Source: Epichloe hybrida | Taxonomy: Eukaryota; Ascomycota; Sordariomycetes; Hypocreales; Clavicipitaceae | Assembly (NCBI GenBank): GCA_019022495.1 | Contig: JAFEKR010000015.1 | Span: 558,001 to 622,000, forward strand | Direction: 5' to 3' | DNA length: 64,000 nucleotides | Shown: positions 1-9,364 of the stretch, in pieces | Layout: each line of letters begins with the position of its first letter | Numbering within the stretch: the stretch's first letter is position 1 | Notes under the pieces: model-generated | Seen by the model: the letters and a program-made list of their open reading frames with translations, nothing else | Told to the model about the DNA's origin: nothing | The model's database searches: none | Made by a program: the position numbers and the translations under genes

Positions 1-128
1 ACGACGAAGAGATCATGGAAGAATCAAGCGATGGCAACGTGTCTAGCCCATCCATGAGCGAAATGTTTTCCGACACGACTGAGGGGACGGATTTCACCAA
101 CGATGGGGCAATGATCATCGCTCTGTAA
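1..128 (+). CDS. 3' end of an unidentified protein-coding gene
   Basis: An open frame enters from the left edge (first full codon at 3) and ends at TAA 126-128, giving 41 C-terminal residues. They are rich in Asp, Glu and Ser (for example DEEIMEESSDG near the start) and finish in MIIAL. Codon use is GC-neutral and typical of the other genes here, and there is no stop before the TAA. No domain can be recognised from so short an acidic tail, so no function is proposed. It could also be a chance open frame, because only 123 bases are visible. Confidence 0.5.
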   Translation, partial: DEEIMEESSDGNVSSPSMSEMFSDTTEGTDFTNDGAMIIAL

Positions 129-1197
129 TGGACAACAAATTCCATCTTTGCCTAGATCACATCACGACACTCGAGCAGCCTGCTTTCGACGGCCTCTGAA
201 TATTTACTTCTTCGCCGGGATGACTACATGTGGGCCGAAAGGTGTGACGATAATCGGCAGCTTCAAGACATAGCGAGCAGTTGCAGCGGAGCGTGTTTCC
301 TTGGTGTTGGAACTCGTTGGCCCTTGCCTTTGAACCTGCTGGCTGACACATGATTTTTTTTCCGTCTTTCTTGGCTATAGCTTCCTCGGTCGAACAAGAC
401 GTGTCCCAGGTGCAACCACGAAGAAGCAGTATTCTTCCAATCTCAGGAGCGAAGTGCCGAAACTGGCATGGTAAGCCATCACCAATCTCTATGTCCTCCG
501 TCGTTGAGAGGCATGGCGCATCTTGGATATGAAACGCGTCAAACTAACATGGCTGGCTGGCAAGAAATTGTTTTATGTCTGCTGTGAATGCGGTCATATT
601 TTCGACTAGTCGTCGTTTACGAGTCATGATACCCAAAGTCCCAGACCGACACTACGATTATTGCAGATGGCGTACGATTGAAAGATGATCCTTGTCTTGT
701 TTAATAGCATACATAACGGAAAGGTGGCGTTCATACATGGGAGGGATTGCTTGTATCAAGGCGCATTGGTTTTCTATACGAGGATAAAGTCGTTCGGCAT
801 TAAAAGGTTAACCGGACGGGTCTTGATGCCAAAACATCGTCAAGAACATTAAAGAACATCGGAGGAGATGGGGTCATTGTTTAAAATTAGATTCGGTTTT
901 ACCAAAAATGGTCCAACAGTATCAAGTTTTGCGCCGAATATTTTTTTTCTTAAAAAGAAAACATTATGGATATGTGAAAGTAGTGAGATTCAAATCGAGC
1001 CTTGTGTCCTTGTTTAAACGCCTCGCATATGCCAAGTTGTAATGATACACTGTATCTCCTCTTTTGTAAGGGGAGTCACATCTCAATTCGCGGCATTCCG
1101 TAAAAAAAAATGCCTCTTGCTTCACACTGAATATCTGGACTTTTGCTGCATCCAGATAGATTTGAACTTTTTCTGATCTCCAAATGATCACCCTCGT
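129..1197. other. Intergenic region without recognised gene
   Basis: About 1.07 kb between the partial gene at the left edge and the 3' end of uL14m. It contains only short, unsupported frames on both strands and a few poly-A and poly-T runs (for example near 940-960 and 1100-1110). The two flanking genes converge, so this should hold both 3' UTRs. No tRNA, repeat or transposon remnant was seen. Confidence 0.5.
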
Positions 1198-1728
1198 TTA
1201 TGCCTGCATGGGAGCCATTGACAAGATTTTGCTCCACTTCTTCCTCTTCAATTCTGCTCCAACAACGCCGTTGATTCGCGATCCGACTGGGTCCCCAGAC
1301 TTGTTCAGCAGAACGCATGCATTGTCGTCGAACTTGAGGATCGACCCGTCTCGTCTTTGCGTGGGGTACCTGGTGCGAACGACGACGGCATGTCGAATGT
1401 CACCACGCTTCACCTTGGCAGCGGCAGAGATGCCTGCCATGCCAGAGGAGGATGCGCCTCTCTGTTCCTGAACGACAACCACAATGCGATCACCTAGAGT
1501 CAAGCTTGGGTTAGTGATGAAGACCCTGGCTGGCGCAGTTGTGGTCCAAGTATGCACGAATCAACGTACCAATACGAGCATGGCGCTTCTGACCGACAAC
1601 GAGGGCGCATTCGACGAGAGCTGCACCGGAATTATCGATGCAGTTGAGCATCGTCTGTGAAGGACTTGGTTCAGCTCTGATGTAAATGGCGGCAGGAGCT
1701 TCAGACGGCATACCTTTAACTGAATCAT
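1198..1728 (-). CDS. MRPL38: Mitochondrial large-subunit ribosomal protein uL14m
   Basis: Structural protein of the mitochondrial large ribosomal subunit, in the L14p/uL14 family that binds 23S-like rRNA near the intersubunit bridge. Three exons on the minus strand: 1728-1714, 1654-1570 and 1493-1198, with GTATGC...ACAG and GTACGT...CTAG introns. The joined product is 131 aa, starts MIQLKTMLNCIDNSGAALV, and carries the family hallmarks: CALVVGQKRHARIGDRIVVVV, the basic KVKRGDIRHAVVVRT segment, the FDDNACVL turn, and the conserved GSRINGVVGAEL end. This is about the length of bacterial L14, with no long N-terminal presequence, as is usual for fungal uL14m. The first exon encodes only five residues and would be missed by simple ORF calling. 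The gene is divergent from SET9. Identification is by visible family sequence and is secure; the yeast symbol is applied by homology. Confidence 0.93.
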
Positions 1729-2580
1729 ATTAGCGGAATGGCCCAAGACGCAACAGCTTCAGTTATGTTTGACGGGATACATAATCGCGAAGTGCAAGGC
1801 GCTGATTGACGCTAACAGCTTTGGCATGGATGGAGGCTTTTCCATCGAAACGAATCACGTGCTGTGTCACGTTCCGGCCGAGTTGAGCTGCAACCTTCCA
1901 GGCTCCTCCCCCCTGCGGTCGTCCGGCCAGCGAATCTTGGGGGGGAGGGCCAGGGTGGTTCAATGCACTTCACTGGCTGGTCCGATTGGCTCCATTGTGG
2001 ATGAAAGGTGGAAGGTGAAAGGTGAAAGGCGCAGCCGGGAGGTGCCCCTTCTTACTTTCTTCTCACTTCTGATCTTGCCTACAACTTATCAACGCGGCCG
2101 CGTGACATTCAGGCAGGCACTCGGCGTTCTTATTCATAGTCCCTCCCTTCCAGACTCATCATTCTATCTCTTTTTTTGGCACAATCGCTTCACCATCGTG
2201 CTCATGCTGAGGCACCAACTGTATGCTGGATCGATTCGCTCCCGGGGAACGACGTTGCGAGAGACAAGAGGGTGCCTATGAGCACAAAGCTCCATCTCAC
2301 CGGCAGACTCGCTCACTTTCGCTTTGCGCTTTTTTACGACGGTCTCACTCACGGGTGTAGGGAAACTGATTGTAATCGCCAAAAATCGACGGGAAATTGG
2401 CAACTCTTTGCAGACGTTACGGCTTGGACGACCAGTTGCGCTGAGACCACAGTCCAGCGCCGGACTTCGGACCTTCACAACTAGACTACGTTGCGAAAAG
2501 GTGGTCTTTTGGACAAACTAGCACCAATCCCTCTCTCATTCTTGTCTCCCGGAACTGCATGAAGTCGCCACAGCACTATA
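1729..2580. promoter_or_regulatory. Shared intergenic region between divergent uL14m and SET9
   Basis: The two start codons face away from each other across 852 bp, so promoters of both genes must lie here. A frame of 170 codons crosses it on the plus strand, but it has no recognisable family, its composition is not protein-like, and it overlaps runs of simple GTGAAAGG-type repeats near 2010-2030. It is not called as a gene. A NotI-type GC palindrome occurs near 2095. No clear TATA box was identified. Confidence 0.45.
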
Positions 2581-4602
2581 ATGCCGGCGCCCAAAACCTC
2601 GACGCTGGTGAAGCATCGGCTCACGCTGGCGCAATTATCGGCATATGATGACATCTTGACGGATGCGCTGGTCGACCACGTATACTACTGGACGACTGTG
2701 CCCAAAAATCGGCCATCCTACCATGCTTCGCGGGGCGTATCCGAAAACGTCATTAGCCAGATCATCCGGGATGAGGTCGTTCTCTACAGGGACTTGGCTG
2801 CTGCGGAGGAGAGATTACTTGCTACGGATGGATTGAAAAGATTCATGAGTAGTCTCAAGACAGCCAAGGAAAAGGACGACTTTAAGCAACACCTGCGCCG
2901 ATATGTGCAAATCTATATGCCCGACTGTCCGTGGGAAGTCAGCTCCACCAACCGGTACACCATTGTCTCTCATGAAGCGAGCATCACAGCAAGACGATAC
3001 ATCAAGCGCAATGAATCTGTCAAGTATCTGTCTGGCATCCAAGTCGTCATCACACCAGAGGAAGAACAGGACATCTCAGTGCGAAAGAAGGACTTCAGCA
3101 TTGTAGTGAGCTCGAGAAGCAAGAGCACAAGCCTGTTCATGGGCCCTGCTCGTTTTGCGAACCACGACTGCGATGCAAATGCAAAGCTGATGACTACCAG
3201 TCATGCAGGAATTGAAATCGTTGCCATTCGGCCCATCGAGACGGGTGAAGAAATCACTGTTACGTACGGAGACAACTACTTTGGAAACGACAACTGTGAA
3301 TGTCTCTGTAAGACTTGCGAACGGGGGTTGAGAAATGGCTGGGAGCCTGCAGAAGGTGCCGCTGCAAGTGTTCAGACGAACGTGGAAGAGGGGAGGACTG
3401 AGGTGTACTCATTGCGGCGACGACGACGGGAGGACAGCATTGGAGGATCACGGACTCCTTCCGTCACTCCCGGTATTCGGCCACGAGTGAGGCGAACAAG
3501 ACCGAAAGGGTCGCGGCTCAGCACCGCTCACGGTTCATGGCCGGCAGCATTACCAGTACCTAATACACCCAACGGTCGAAAGCGACCGATTGATGCCATG
3601 GCCACACCACCTGTTACTCCAGCAAAGAAACTGCGGCACACAATCGAGCCTATACCCGATATACCTGCTTCCGCTTCGCGAAGCACCTCAGTCAGTGGTA
3701 GCTCATCATCCAGCCACGAAGAGGCTGTTGAAACAGATGTCACATCACCCGAAAAAGAAACCCCCGAGCCCACGGTTCAAACTCCGATCAAGGGATCCAG
3801 ACAGGTGGCAAGCATTATGGGGTCAAAGTACAGCGACTCAATTGCTGCCATGGATCCATTCTCCCCCGAGAGCATCCGTAGCCTGGAATCACCACACGCG
3901 TCACACGGTGACTTGACCAATTCATTGCAGCCAGCGAAAAGCACTGCCGCAACGATGTCGATATCAGCTATTTTAAACGCATCGAGCCACTCTGAGCCAC
4001 GAGCCGCTGCTCCCATTGCCGTGAGCATTGAAACTGTGGATGAGTCCGAGGTGGCCGCGGCTACAGGAGCACGACTTCCGAGAAAGAAAAAGGGACGAGA
4101 CTTTGTGAAGCAAAAATCTCCACCGATGAGAGTTCGCACGCCAGGGGACTACGTTCTGACTCCGCTACTGCTCGCCGAGCCCGAAATGGCGTGGATCCAA
4201 TGTACCATTTGCAACGACTATTTTGTTCAACGAGATGCTTATTTTACAAGGGCATCATGCCCACGATGCGAGCGACATTCCAAATTATATGGATACATGT
4301 GGCCCAAGACGGACAAGACCGGGCCCTCGGACAAGGAAGAGCGAGTTTTGGATCACAGACTTGTGCATCGGTTTTTGACCACGAGCGATGAACGCAAGGC
4401 CCGAGGCAGAAAAAGCATCGTGGAGCGCCAAGAAACGGAGGAGGCCAGCGAGCCTGACAGGGGCAGAAAACTGCAGCGTGGCAAAGCCAAGGGAAAAGCC
4501 AAGCCAATCCAAGACTCTGTTATAGTCAAAGTGCCACACGACACATCGTGTCTCCGCCGAAGTGGTCGCTCACGTAGGATAAGCAGCAGACTGGAGGATT
4601 GA
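2581..4602 (+). CDS. SET9: SET9-type histone H4 lysine-20 methyltransferase
   Basis: Nuclear enzyme predicted to methylate histone H4 on Lys20 using S-adenosylmethionine (Suv4-20/Kmt5 family). It is a single-exon frame of 673 aa, close to the usual length of fungal SET9. The N-terminal helical region (about 1-110) precedes the SET domain (about 115-250). The SET core shows ARFANHDCDANA (about 190-201, the NHxC pseudoknot motif), the catalytic-Tyr segment ITVTYGDNYFG (225-235) and a post-SET zinc cluster CECLCKTC (239-246). The middle (about 260-520) is low-complexity, rich in Ser, Pro and Arg, and probably disordered. A second CxxC...CxxC zinc-binding segment lies at about 541-563, followed by RHSKLYGYMWPKT, which I believe is conserved in fungal SET9. 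The C-terminus is Lys/Arg-rich. The start lies 852 bp from the divergent uL14m start. All key SET motifs are intact. Confidence 0.94.
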   Translation: MPAPKTSTLVKHRLTLAQLSAYDDILTDALVDHVYYWTTVPKNRPSYHASRGVSENVISQIIRDEVVLYRDLAAAEERLLATDGLKRFMSSLKTAKEKDDFKQHLRRYVQIYMPDCPWEVSSTNRYTIVSHEASITARRYIKRNESVKYLSGIQVVITPEEEQDISVRKKDFSIVVSSRSKSTSLFMGPARFANHDCDANAKLMTTSHAGIEIVAIRPIETGEEITVTYGDNYFGNDNCECLCKTCERGLRNGWEPAEGAAASVQTNVEEGRTEVYSLRRRRREDSIGGSRTPSVTPGIRPRVRRTRPKGSRLSTAHGSWPAALPVPNTPNGRKRPIDAMATPPVTPAKKLRHTIEPIPDIPASASRSTSVSGSSSSSHEEAVETDVTSPEKETPEPTVQTPIKGSRQVASIMGSKYSDSIAAMDPFSPESIRSLESPHASHGDLTNSLQPAKSTAATMSISAILNASSHSEPRAAAPIAVSIETVDESEVAAATGARLPRKKKGRDFVKQKSPPMRVRTPGDYVLTPLLLAEPEMAWIQCTICNDYFVQRDAYFTRASCPRCERHSKLYGYMWPKTDKTGPSDKEERVLDHRLVHRFLTTSDERKARGRKSIVERQETEEASEPDRGRKLQRGKAKGKAKPIQDSVIVKVPHDTSCLRRSGRSRRISSRLED

Positions 4603-5040
4603 CGACGGGGCGGCATGGTATCCTGCGACTCGGAGAGGGGAGAGGGACGAGGGGAGAGGGGCGAGGGCAGAGGGCATAACGGTATGTCGATGTCTCAGTC
4701 ATGCCATTTCTACGAGAAAATCACTGGCATGGCATCATGTTATGTACACATATACACATGGCACTTTTTAGACACCTATCTAGACTAGATATCTTTTCTT
4801 CAGGGATGGCGACGAGCAAACACCGTGATGAAGATGCAGCACGTGCATGCATAGGTGTGCGTCAGTGACCCCTCGTTCCATGTGACGGGTGGAGCGGGAT
4901 GCCGGGATGTCGGAGGATTGAGGATTGAGCTTCTGGGATCACGGCAGATGGACTAGACCAAACGGGGCTAAAAGTGGAGGGAGTCAGTCAAATGGCCCAA
5001 TATCGGACAAGCTAGCACATATTATGCGGAGGTTACGAAT
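4603..5040. other. Intergenic region, SET9 3' side
   Basis: Holds the probable SET9 3' UTR, a purine-rich GGGGAGAGGG-type stretch (about 4635-4675) and AT-rich sequence near 4740-4800 that may include the poly(A) site. No gene was seen. Confidence 0.4.
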
Positions 5041-5204
5041 TGTTGGAACAATCATGATATCAATCGGGCTGCGCGCCCTCCAAGTGGCTGCGCGTGTTGC
5101 ATGCGGGTTAGCGCCATGGGCAGCGTGGCCTCTTCTTGATCCGTATGTATTTCTGTAGCTACCCTTGAGTCCGTAATGACCCCCTTCTCCTTGTGATATC
5201 AACA
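5041..5204 (+). mobile_element. Solo LTR related to the copia LTRs of this window
   Basis: A 164-bp segment starts TGTTGGAACAATCATGATAT and ends GATATCAACA, so it has TG...CA termini. Its first 35 bases or so match, with few changes, the starts of the copia LTRs at 27879, 30879 and 36959. Later blocks (GTTGCAT, TGGCCTCTTC, CCCCTTCTCC) recur in the same order. The flanks are CGAAT on the left and CGGAT on the right, a 5-bp target duplication with one transition. No internal retrotransposon sequence is present, so this is a recombination-derived solo LTR. It is shorter than the 296-bp LTRs and not heavily AT-shifted. It ends about 108 bp upstream of the start codon of the next gene. Confidence 0.7.
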
Positions 5205-5311
5205 CGGATACTGGTGAGGTTTATACAGCTCACCCTGAACGACGATTTCGGCGCCCCGGTGTCTCTCGTCACGTCGAGCTGAACTGTTGACGCAAGAAGA
5301 AGAAAGTCACC

Positions 5312-6740
5312 ATGGGCATGGTACGTCCGATTCAGCATGGCTTTTCCCCTCTTCCGCGCCAATGACCGCCCGCGATGACCTCGGTCTCGGATGCGATTGA
5401 GCATCCTCAACTAACCCCGGCTTCTTCGTGCAAGGGTCTCAAGCAACTCCTTGCACTCGTCGGCGGCATCGTGCCCGTCGTCGTCGGTGCAGCATGCGGC
5501 ATGGACTACACCAAGAACGGCCTCGTCTGGGGCCACGCGACGCGCATGAACCAGATCCAGGTCACGGGCTCGCACAACAGCTACCATGTCGAGGCGTCCA
5601 GGGAGGAAAAGGCCATCATGGAGAGGCTCTCGCCCAGTGTGAGGGATCTATACTACGGACATGATAAGCTGGATGTGCAGTTGAAGGAGCAGCACGTGCG
5701 AAATCTAGAGTGAGCCAAGTGTTCCCCCCGGCCCCCTTTTTGCCTCCTCTTTCTGAACCCTCAACTCTCTCTCTCTCCCAAAGACTCGACGTCCTCGCCG
5801 ATCCCCAAGGCGGTCTCTACGCCCGACCGCTGATCCGCAAACTCGGCAACCTCGCGTACCCGGATGATCCGGCCTACAACCGGTCCGGCACGAAAGTGCT
5901 GCACATCCCCGACCTGGACGTCAACACGGTATGCAGCACCTTTACCGGCTGCCTGGGCGTGATAAAGACGTGGATGGACGCGAACCCGAGGGCCGTGCCC
6001 CTCGCCATCATGACCGAGTTCAAGCAGGCTGAGCCGCTGGGGGCGGCGCTCGGGGGCGCAAAGGCCGTGCCGTGGGACGACGCGCGGCTGCTGGACGGGC
6101 TGGACGGCGAGATCCGGTCCGTGTTTGGCGCGGAGCAGCTCATCACGCCCGACGACATTCGTCGCCCGGGGGCGACGCTCGAGGAGTCGGTGCTGAAGCA
6201 CGGGTGGCCGAACCTGGACTCGGCGAGGGGCAGGATCTTTTTCCTCATGGACAATGCGCGCGACGATGCCGTCAATGCCAAGTATAGGGAGGGCAGGACG
6301 AATCTGGAGGGGAGGGTGCTGTTTACGAATTCCCTGCCGGGCAATGCCGAGTGTGCTTTTTAAAAGGCATGTTTTTTCTTTCTCCCTCCCACCCCCCCCC
6401 CCCCTTCTCTACTAATGTAAAGGGCGTCTAACAATGTGCAAAGCTCAACGACCCCGTCTCGGACGCGTACGTGGCCAACATACAGACACAGGTCAAGGCG
6501 GGCTACTGGGTGCGCACCATGGCCGACACGGCGCTCGAGACGGTCCGCAACTGCAGCACTTTGCAGCGGGACGGGGCCTTCAGGTCGGGCGCGCAGATTG
6601 TGTCGACCGACTTTTTTGTCGAGGGTGCGAGCGAGCGGTACGGGGGGTGCAAGTACGTCGTTGAGCTGGGGGGTGGCAAGGTGGCGAGGTGTAACCCTGT
6701 CAATGGGCGGGAAGGATGCGTGGACGGGGAGTTGGAGTGA
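5312..6740 (+). CDS. Secreted Ca2+-dependent PI-PLC-C1-like phosphodiesterase, possibly broken by a stop codon
   Basis: Predicted secreted phosphodiesterase of the TIM-barrel PLC superfamily (PF16670-like, Ca2+-dependent phosphoinositide-specific PLC). Four exons are inferred: 5312-5320 (Met-Gly-Met only), 5435-5709, 5784-6366 and 6444-6740. The first two introns have GTACGT and GTGAGC donors. The signal peptide (GLKQLLALVGGIVPVVVGAA) is read across the first junction. Catalytic-type GSHNSYH follows, then DVLADPQGG, LAIMTEFKQ, RGRIFFLMDN and the C-terminal CSTLQRDGAF...GAQIVSTDFF segments. The problem is exon 3. TAA at 6361-6363 lies in frame one codon before the only sensible donor, and that donor reads AAG/GCATGT (GC rather than GT). 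The downstream exon is only open in the phase that requires this junction. A TTA-to-TAA change would explain it. Alternatives are a sequencing error or a truncated product of about 290 aa. Family assignment is firm; function of this allele is uncertain. Confidence 0.8.
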
Positions 6741-7291
6741 CGATGATGATGATGATTGAGTGTGTGTGGATGTGTGGATGTGTGGTTGCCCGTTGTCGCC
6801 GTGGAATAGGGGCATTTTTTTTTTTTCCTTCAGCAACCTTGTGATTGTGCAGCTTTTTTTCCCCGCTGTTTCCGGGGTAGTACATGTGGCTATCCCAATG
6901 GATCAGGGTGGGTGGAATGCAACAAGGTACCGTACATGCTTGCATCACCCATGATTTGCCATTGGCAGTGATTCGCCGTGCATCACCATGTTTTCGTGCG
7001 GTTTTTGCCAAGCACCAGGTAAGACCTGGGTCATTCCCGAGCAAGCCGTGTCCGAGCAGCTCGTCCCAAGTCGTCGCAGTGTTTTTTGGTCTTGGCAAAG
7101 ACAAGCAAAGCAGCACGAGGGGCGGCTGGCCTTGGCACCACGAAAACGCCGTTCCGGAAAATCAAAGCATTGCATCCTGCCGCTGCCCGAAGAAACTCAA
7201 TGAGATTATAATAACGGAACGCGCGTCCTTCCCAAGAGGGATGGCGGCGCCCTTTATGAGGAGGCACGTGCCAAGACGCTAATACGGTGAA
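6741..7291. other. Intergenic region up to the copia insertion
   Basis: Begins with GATGAT and GTGTGGAT simple repeats just after the PI-PLC stop, then pyrimidine runs (about 6810-6870) that probably mark the 3' end region. No gene could be supported. Base composition stays GC-rich right up to the first base of the retrotransposon at 7292. Bases 7287-7291 (GTGAA) are the left target-site duplication. Confidence 0.5.
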
Positions 7292-7524
7292 TGTTGGACC
7301 GAGCAGCTAGGATCAGAAATGAAGGTGTGGATTGAGTTGCCCGACCCTATAAGAGGGCGCGGACTACGGTTTAAATAACTAAGTACCTATACTATGGGGT
7401 ATATAATCTACCTATATAAACTATACTATGCACCTACTAAAGGTCTAGAAAAGTAACTAGTTAGGTAGGTCCTAGTGTCTAAGTTACCTGCATGTGGTTA
7501 AGCGCTTGCGGTAGGATTCTAATA
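7292..7524 (-). repeat. Left LTR (3' LTR) of copia element 1
   Basis: 233 bp and equal in length to its partner at 12488-12720. The outer part, next to unique DNA, is little mutated, while the inner part is AT-shifted. The pattern in the partner LTR is the mirror image. Confidence 0.92.
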
Positions 7525-8599
7525 TATCCCCCTAGGAGGCCTGTAATTAAGGTATCCTATGATAATTTAATTAAATCTCTATAATAATCTAATTATTATT
7601 AATTATAGTAGGGTCTTCTAGTAATTCCTACTCTTTTAGGTTAGTACTAAGTATTTAATCTAATAACTATACAAGCCCTAGTGCCTATCTAAAATCTGTA
7701 AATGCTTTTCCTATTAGTAGCTTTATAAGGCTATTAGTAATTATCTCTTTTATTACCTTCTAGGTAATATTAAAGGTTCCCTTTATAACCTCTCAATAAA
7801 GCTAGTAATAATAAATATTAACGTAGTGTAATTATATTATAAGCTTAACGAATTCTTCCTTAAGAAGATAAATTATCTATATATTATTACATTTAATCTT
7901 AAGGGTATTATCTCTAAGATATAATCTAACTTCCTAATATAATTATTTAAAGGTAATTAGCTCTTTGCTATAATGTAATAGCACTAGGAGCTCTGCTTCT
8001 ATAGAAGAGGTTATTATAGTCTCTTATCTTCTTACTTTAAAGAGTATAGGACCTTTAAAGAGCTTTATAATATAGCCTTATAAGCTTCTTCTTATAACTA
8101 GATTATTAGTAAAGGAAGTATTACTATATGCTTTAAGTTTAGGGTTATTACTATTAAATTTAATTAAGAGGTCTCCTTACGCGTAACTATACTCTAGAGC
8201 CTTTTCTATAGCTTCTATATGCTAAGGTCCTAGGTATTAAAGGTACTATAATAGTTATAATACTACAAAGGTAATATCTAGCTATATAATAATTATAGGA
8301 TATAGTAAAGTACTAACTAGGGATTAATATCTCTTTAAATCCTTTAGATTAATATTACCTTTAAAAGGATTAAGTGAAATAGCAGTTATTAGTACTATTA
8401 GCTTCTATTCTAGAACTTTAATATTAAATTTAATTATAGCTTTGTTCTAATAGGACTTCTAATTAAGCTATAATTATTAATTTTCGCGATCTCTAATAAT
8501 TTTAACTCCTAAGAACTATTATAATTTGCTAAGGTTCTTAATGTTATACCTCTTAAAGAGTCTTTCTCTAAATTCCTTATAAAGAGCTAACTTTTCCTT

Positions 8600-9364
8600 T
8601 ATAAATAAGGCTATAAGGTTATTAATATAGAAGAAGATAATTAATCTATCCTTAATAAACATATAAATATCTTTAAAGATCTATATAAATCCTTTACTTA
8701 CTAACTATTTAATTAATTCCTTTATCTAAAGAAAGGGAGCTTTATATAGCCTATAAATAGCACTTAAGAGCTTTAAGTAAGCTTATTTATCCCTATAACC
8801 TAGTGGTATCTTATAATATACCTCTTTATCTAGCTTTAAGTTTAGGAAAGCTATAATAAAATTATACTAATAAGCTTTAAGGTTAAAGTAGCATAGAATT
8901 ACTATAAGGAGCCTAAATGTAATACTTGCTAATATAGTAGCTCTTGTAAAAAGGTTCCCTTTTACTTACTAATTCCTAAGTATATATAATTAAGCCTTAT
9001 GCCTTATAAGGTAGCCTAATTAATCTAATTTATAGGCAAATACCTAAGTAAGTCCTAAGATCTTAATATACAAAGGGACTTCTAATCTACTAACTTTAAT
9101 AGTAACCTTATTATTAATAACTTTATTATACTCTTTATCTCTTACTTTAATAAATATCTTTTCTTTAGGGTGCCTAGCTAAATAATTATAATAAGTAGGA
9201 GGTAGAGGAAGTCTTAATATATAAGGCTTTTCTTTACTCTTAGCTCCTAGGGCAAAGGTAGTAGCAAAAGCTTTAAGGAGGTTGTCTTTATTAATATTAG
9301 GAATATCTAGATCTTTATCTTTGTGATCTATTTTAGAAGGATTTAATAGACTATTAATATTCAT
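8600..9364 (-). pseudogene. Copia reverse-transcriptase remnant (element 1)
   Basis: Read on the minus strand, 9364-9044 stays open for 107 codons and resembles the N-terminal part of a copia reverse transcriptase, including the segment that precedes the WVFAYKLD-like block. Further along, the catalytic motif reads IIFFYINNLIALF where IIFFYVDDLI is expected. Val-to-Ile and two Asp-to-Asn changes are all G-to-A, as RIP produces. Several stops interrupt the frame between these parts. Confidence 0.8.

Noticed and set aside
1769..2281. 170-codon plus frame between uL14m and SET9
   Set aside because: No recognisable domain, and simple repeats within. It occupies the shared promoter region of two divergent genes.
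9044..9364. 107-codon minus frame as an independent gene
   Set aside because: It is the surviving N-terminal part of the copia element 1 reverse transcriptase.
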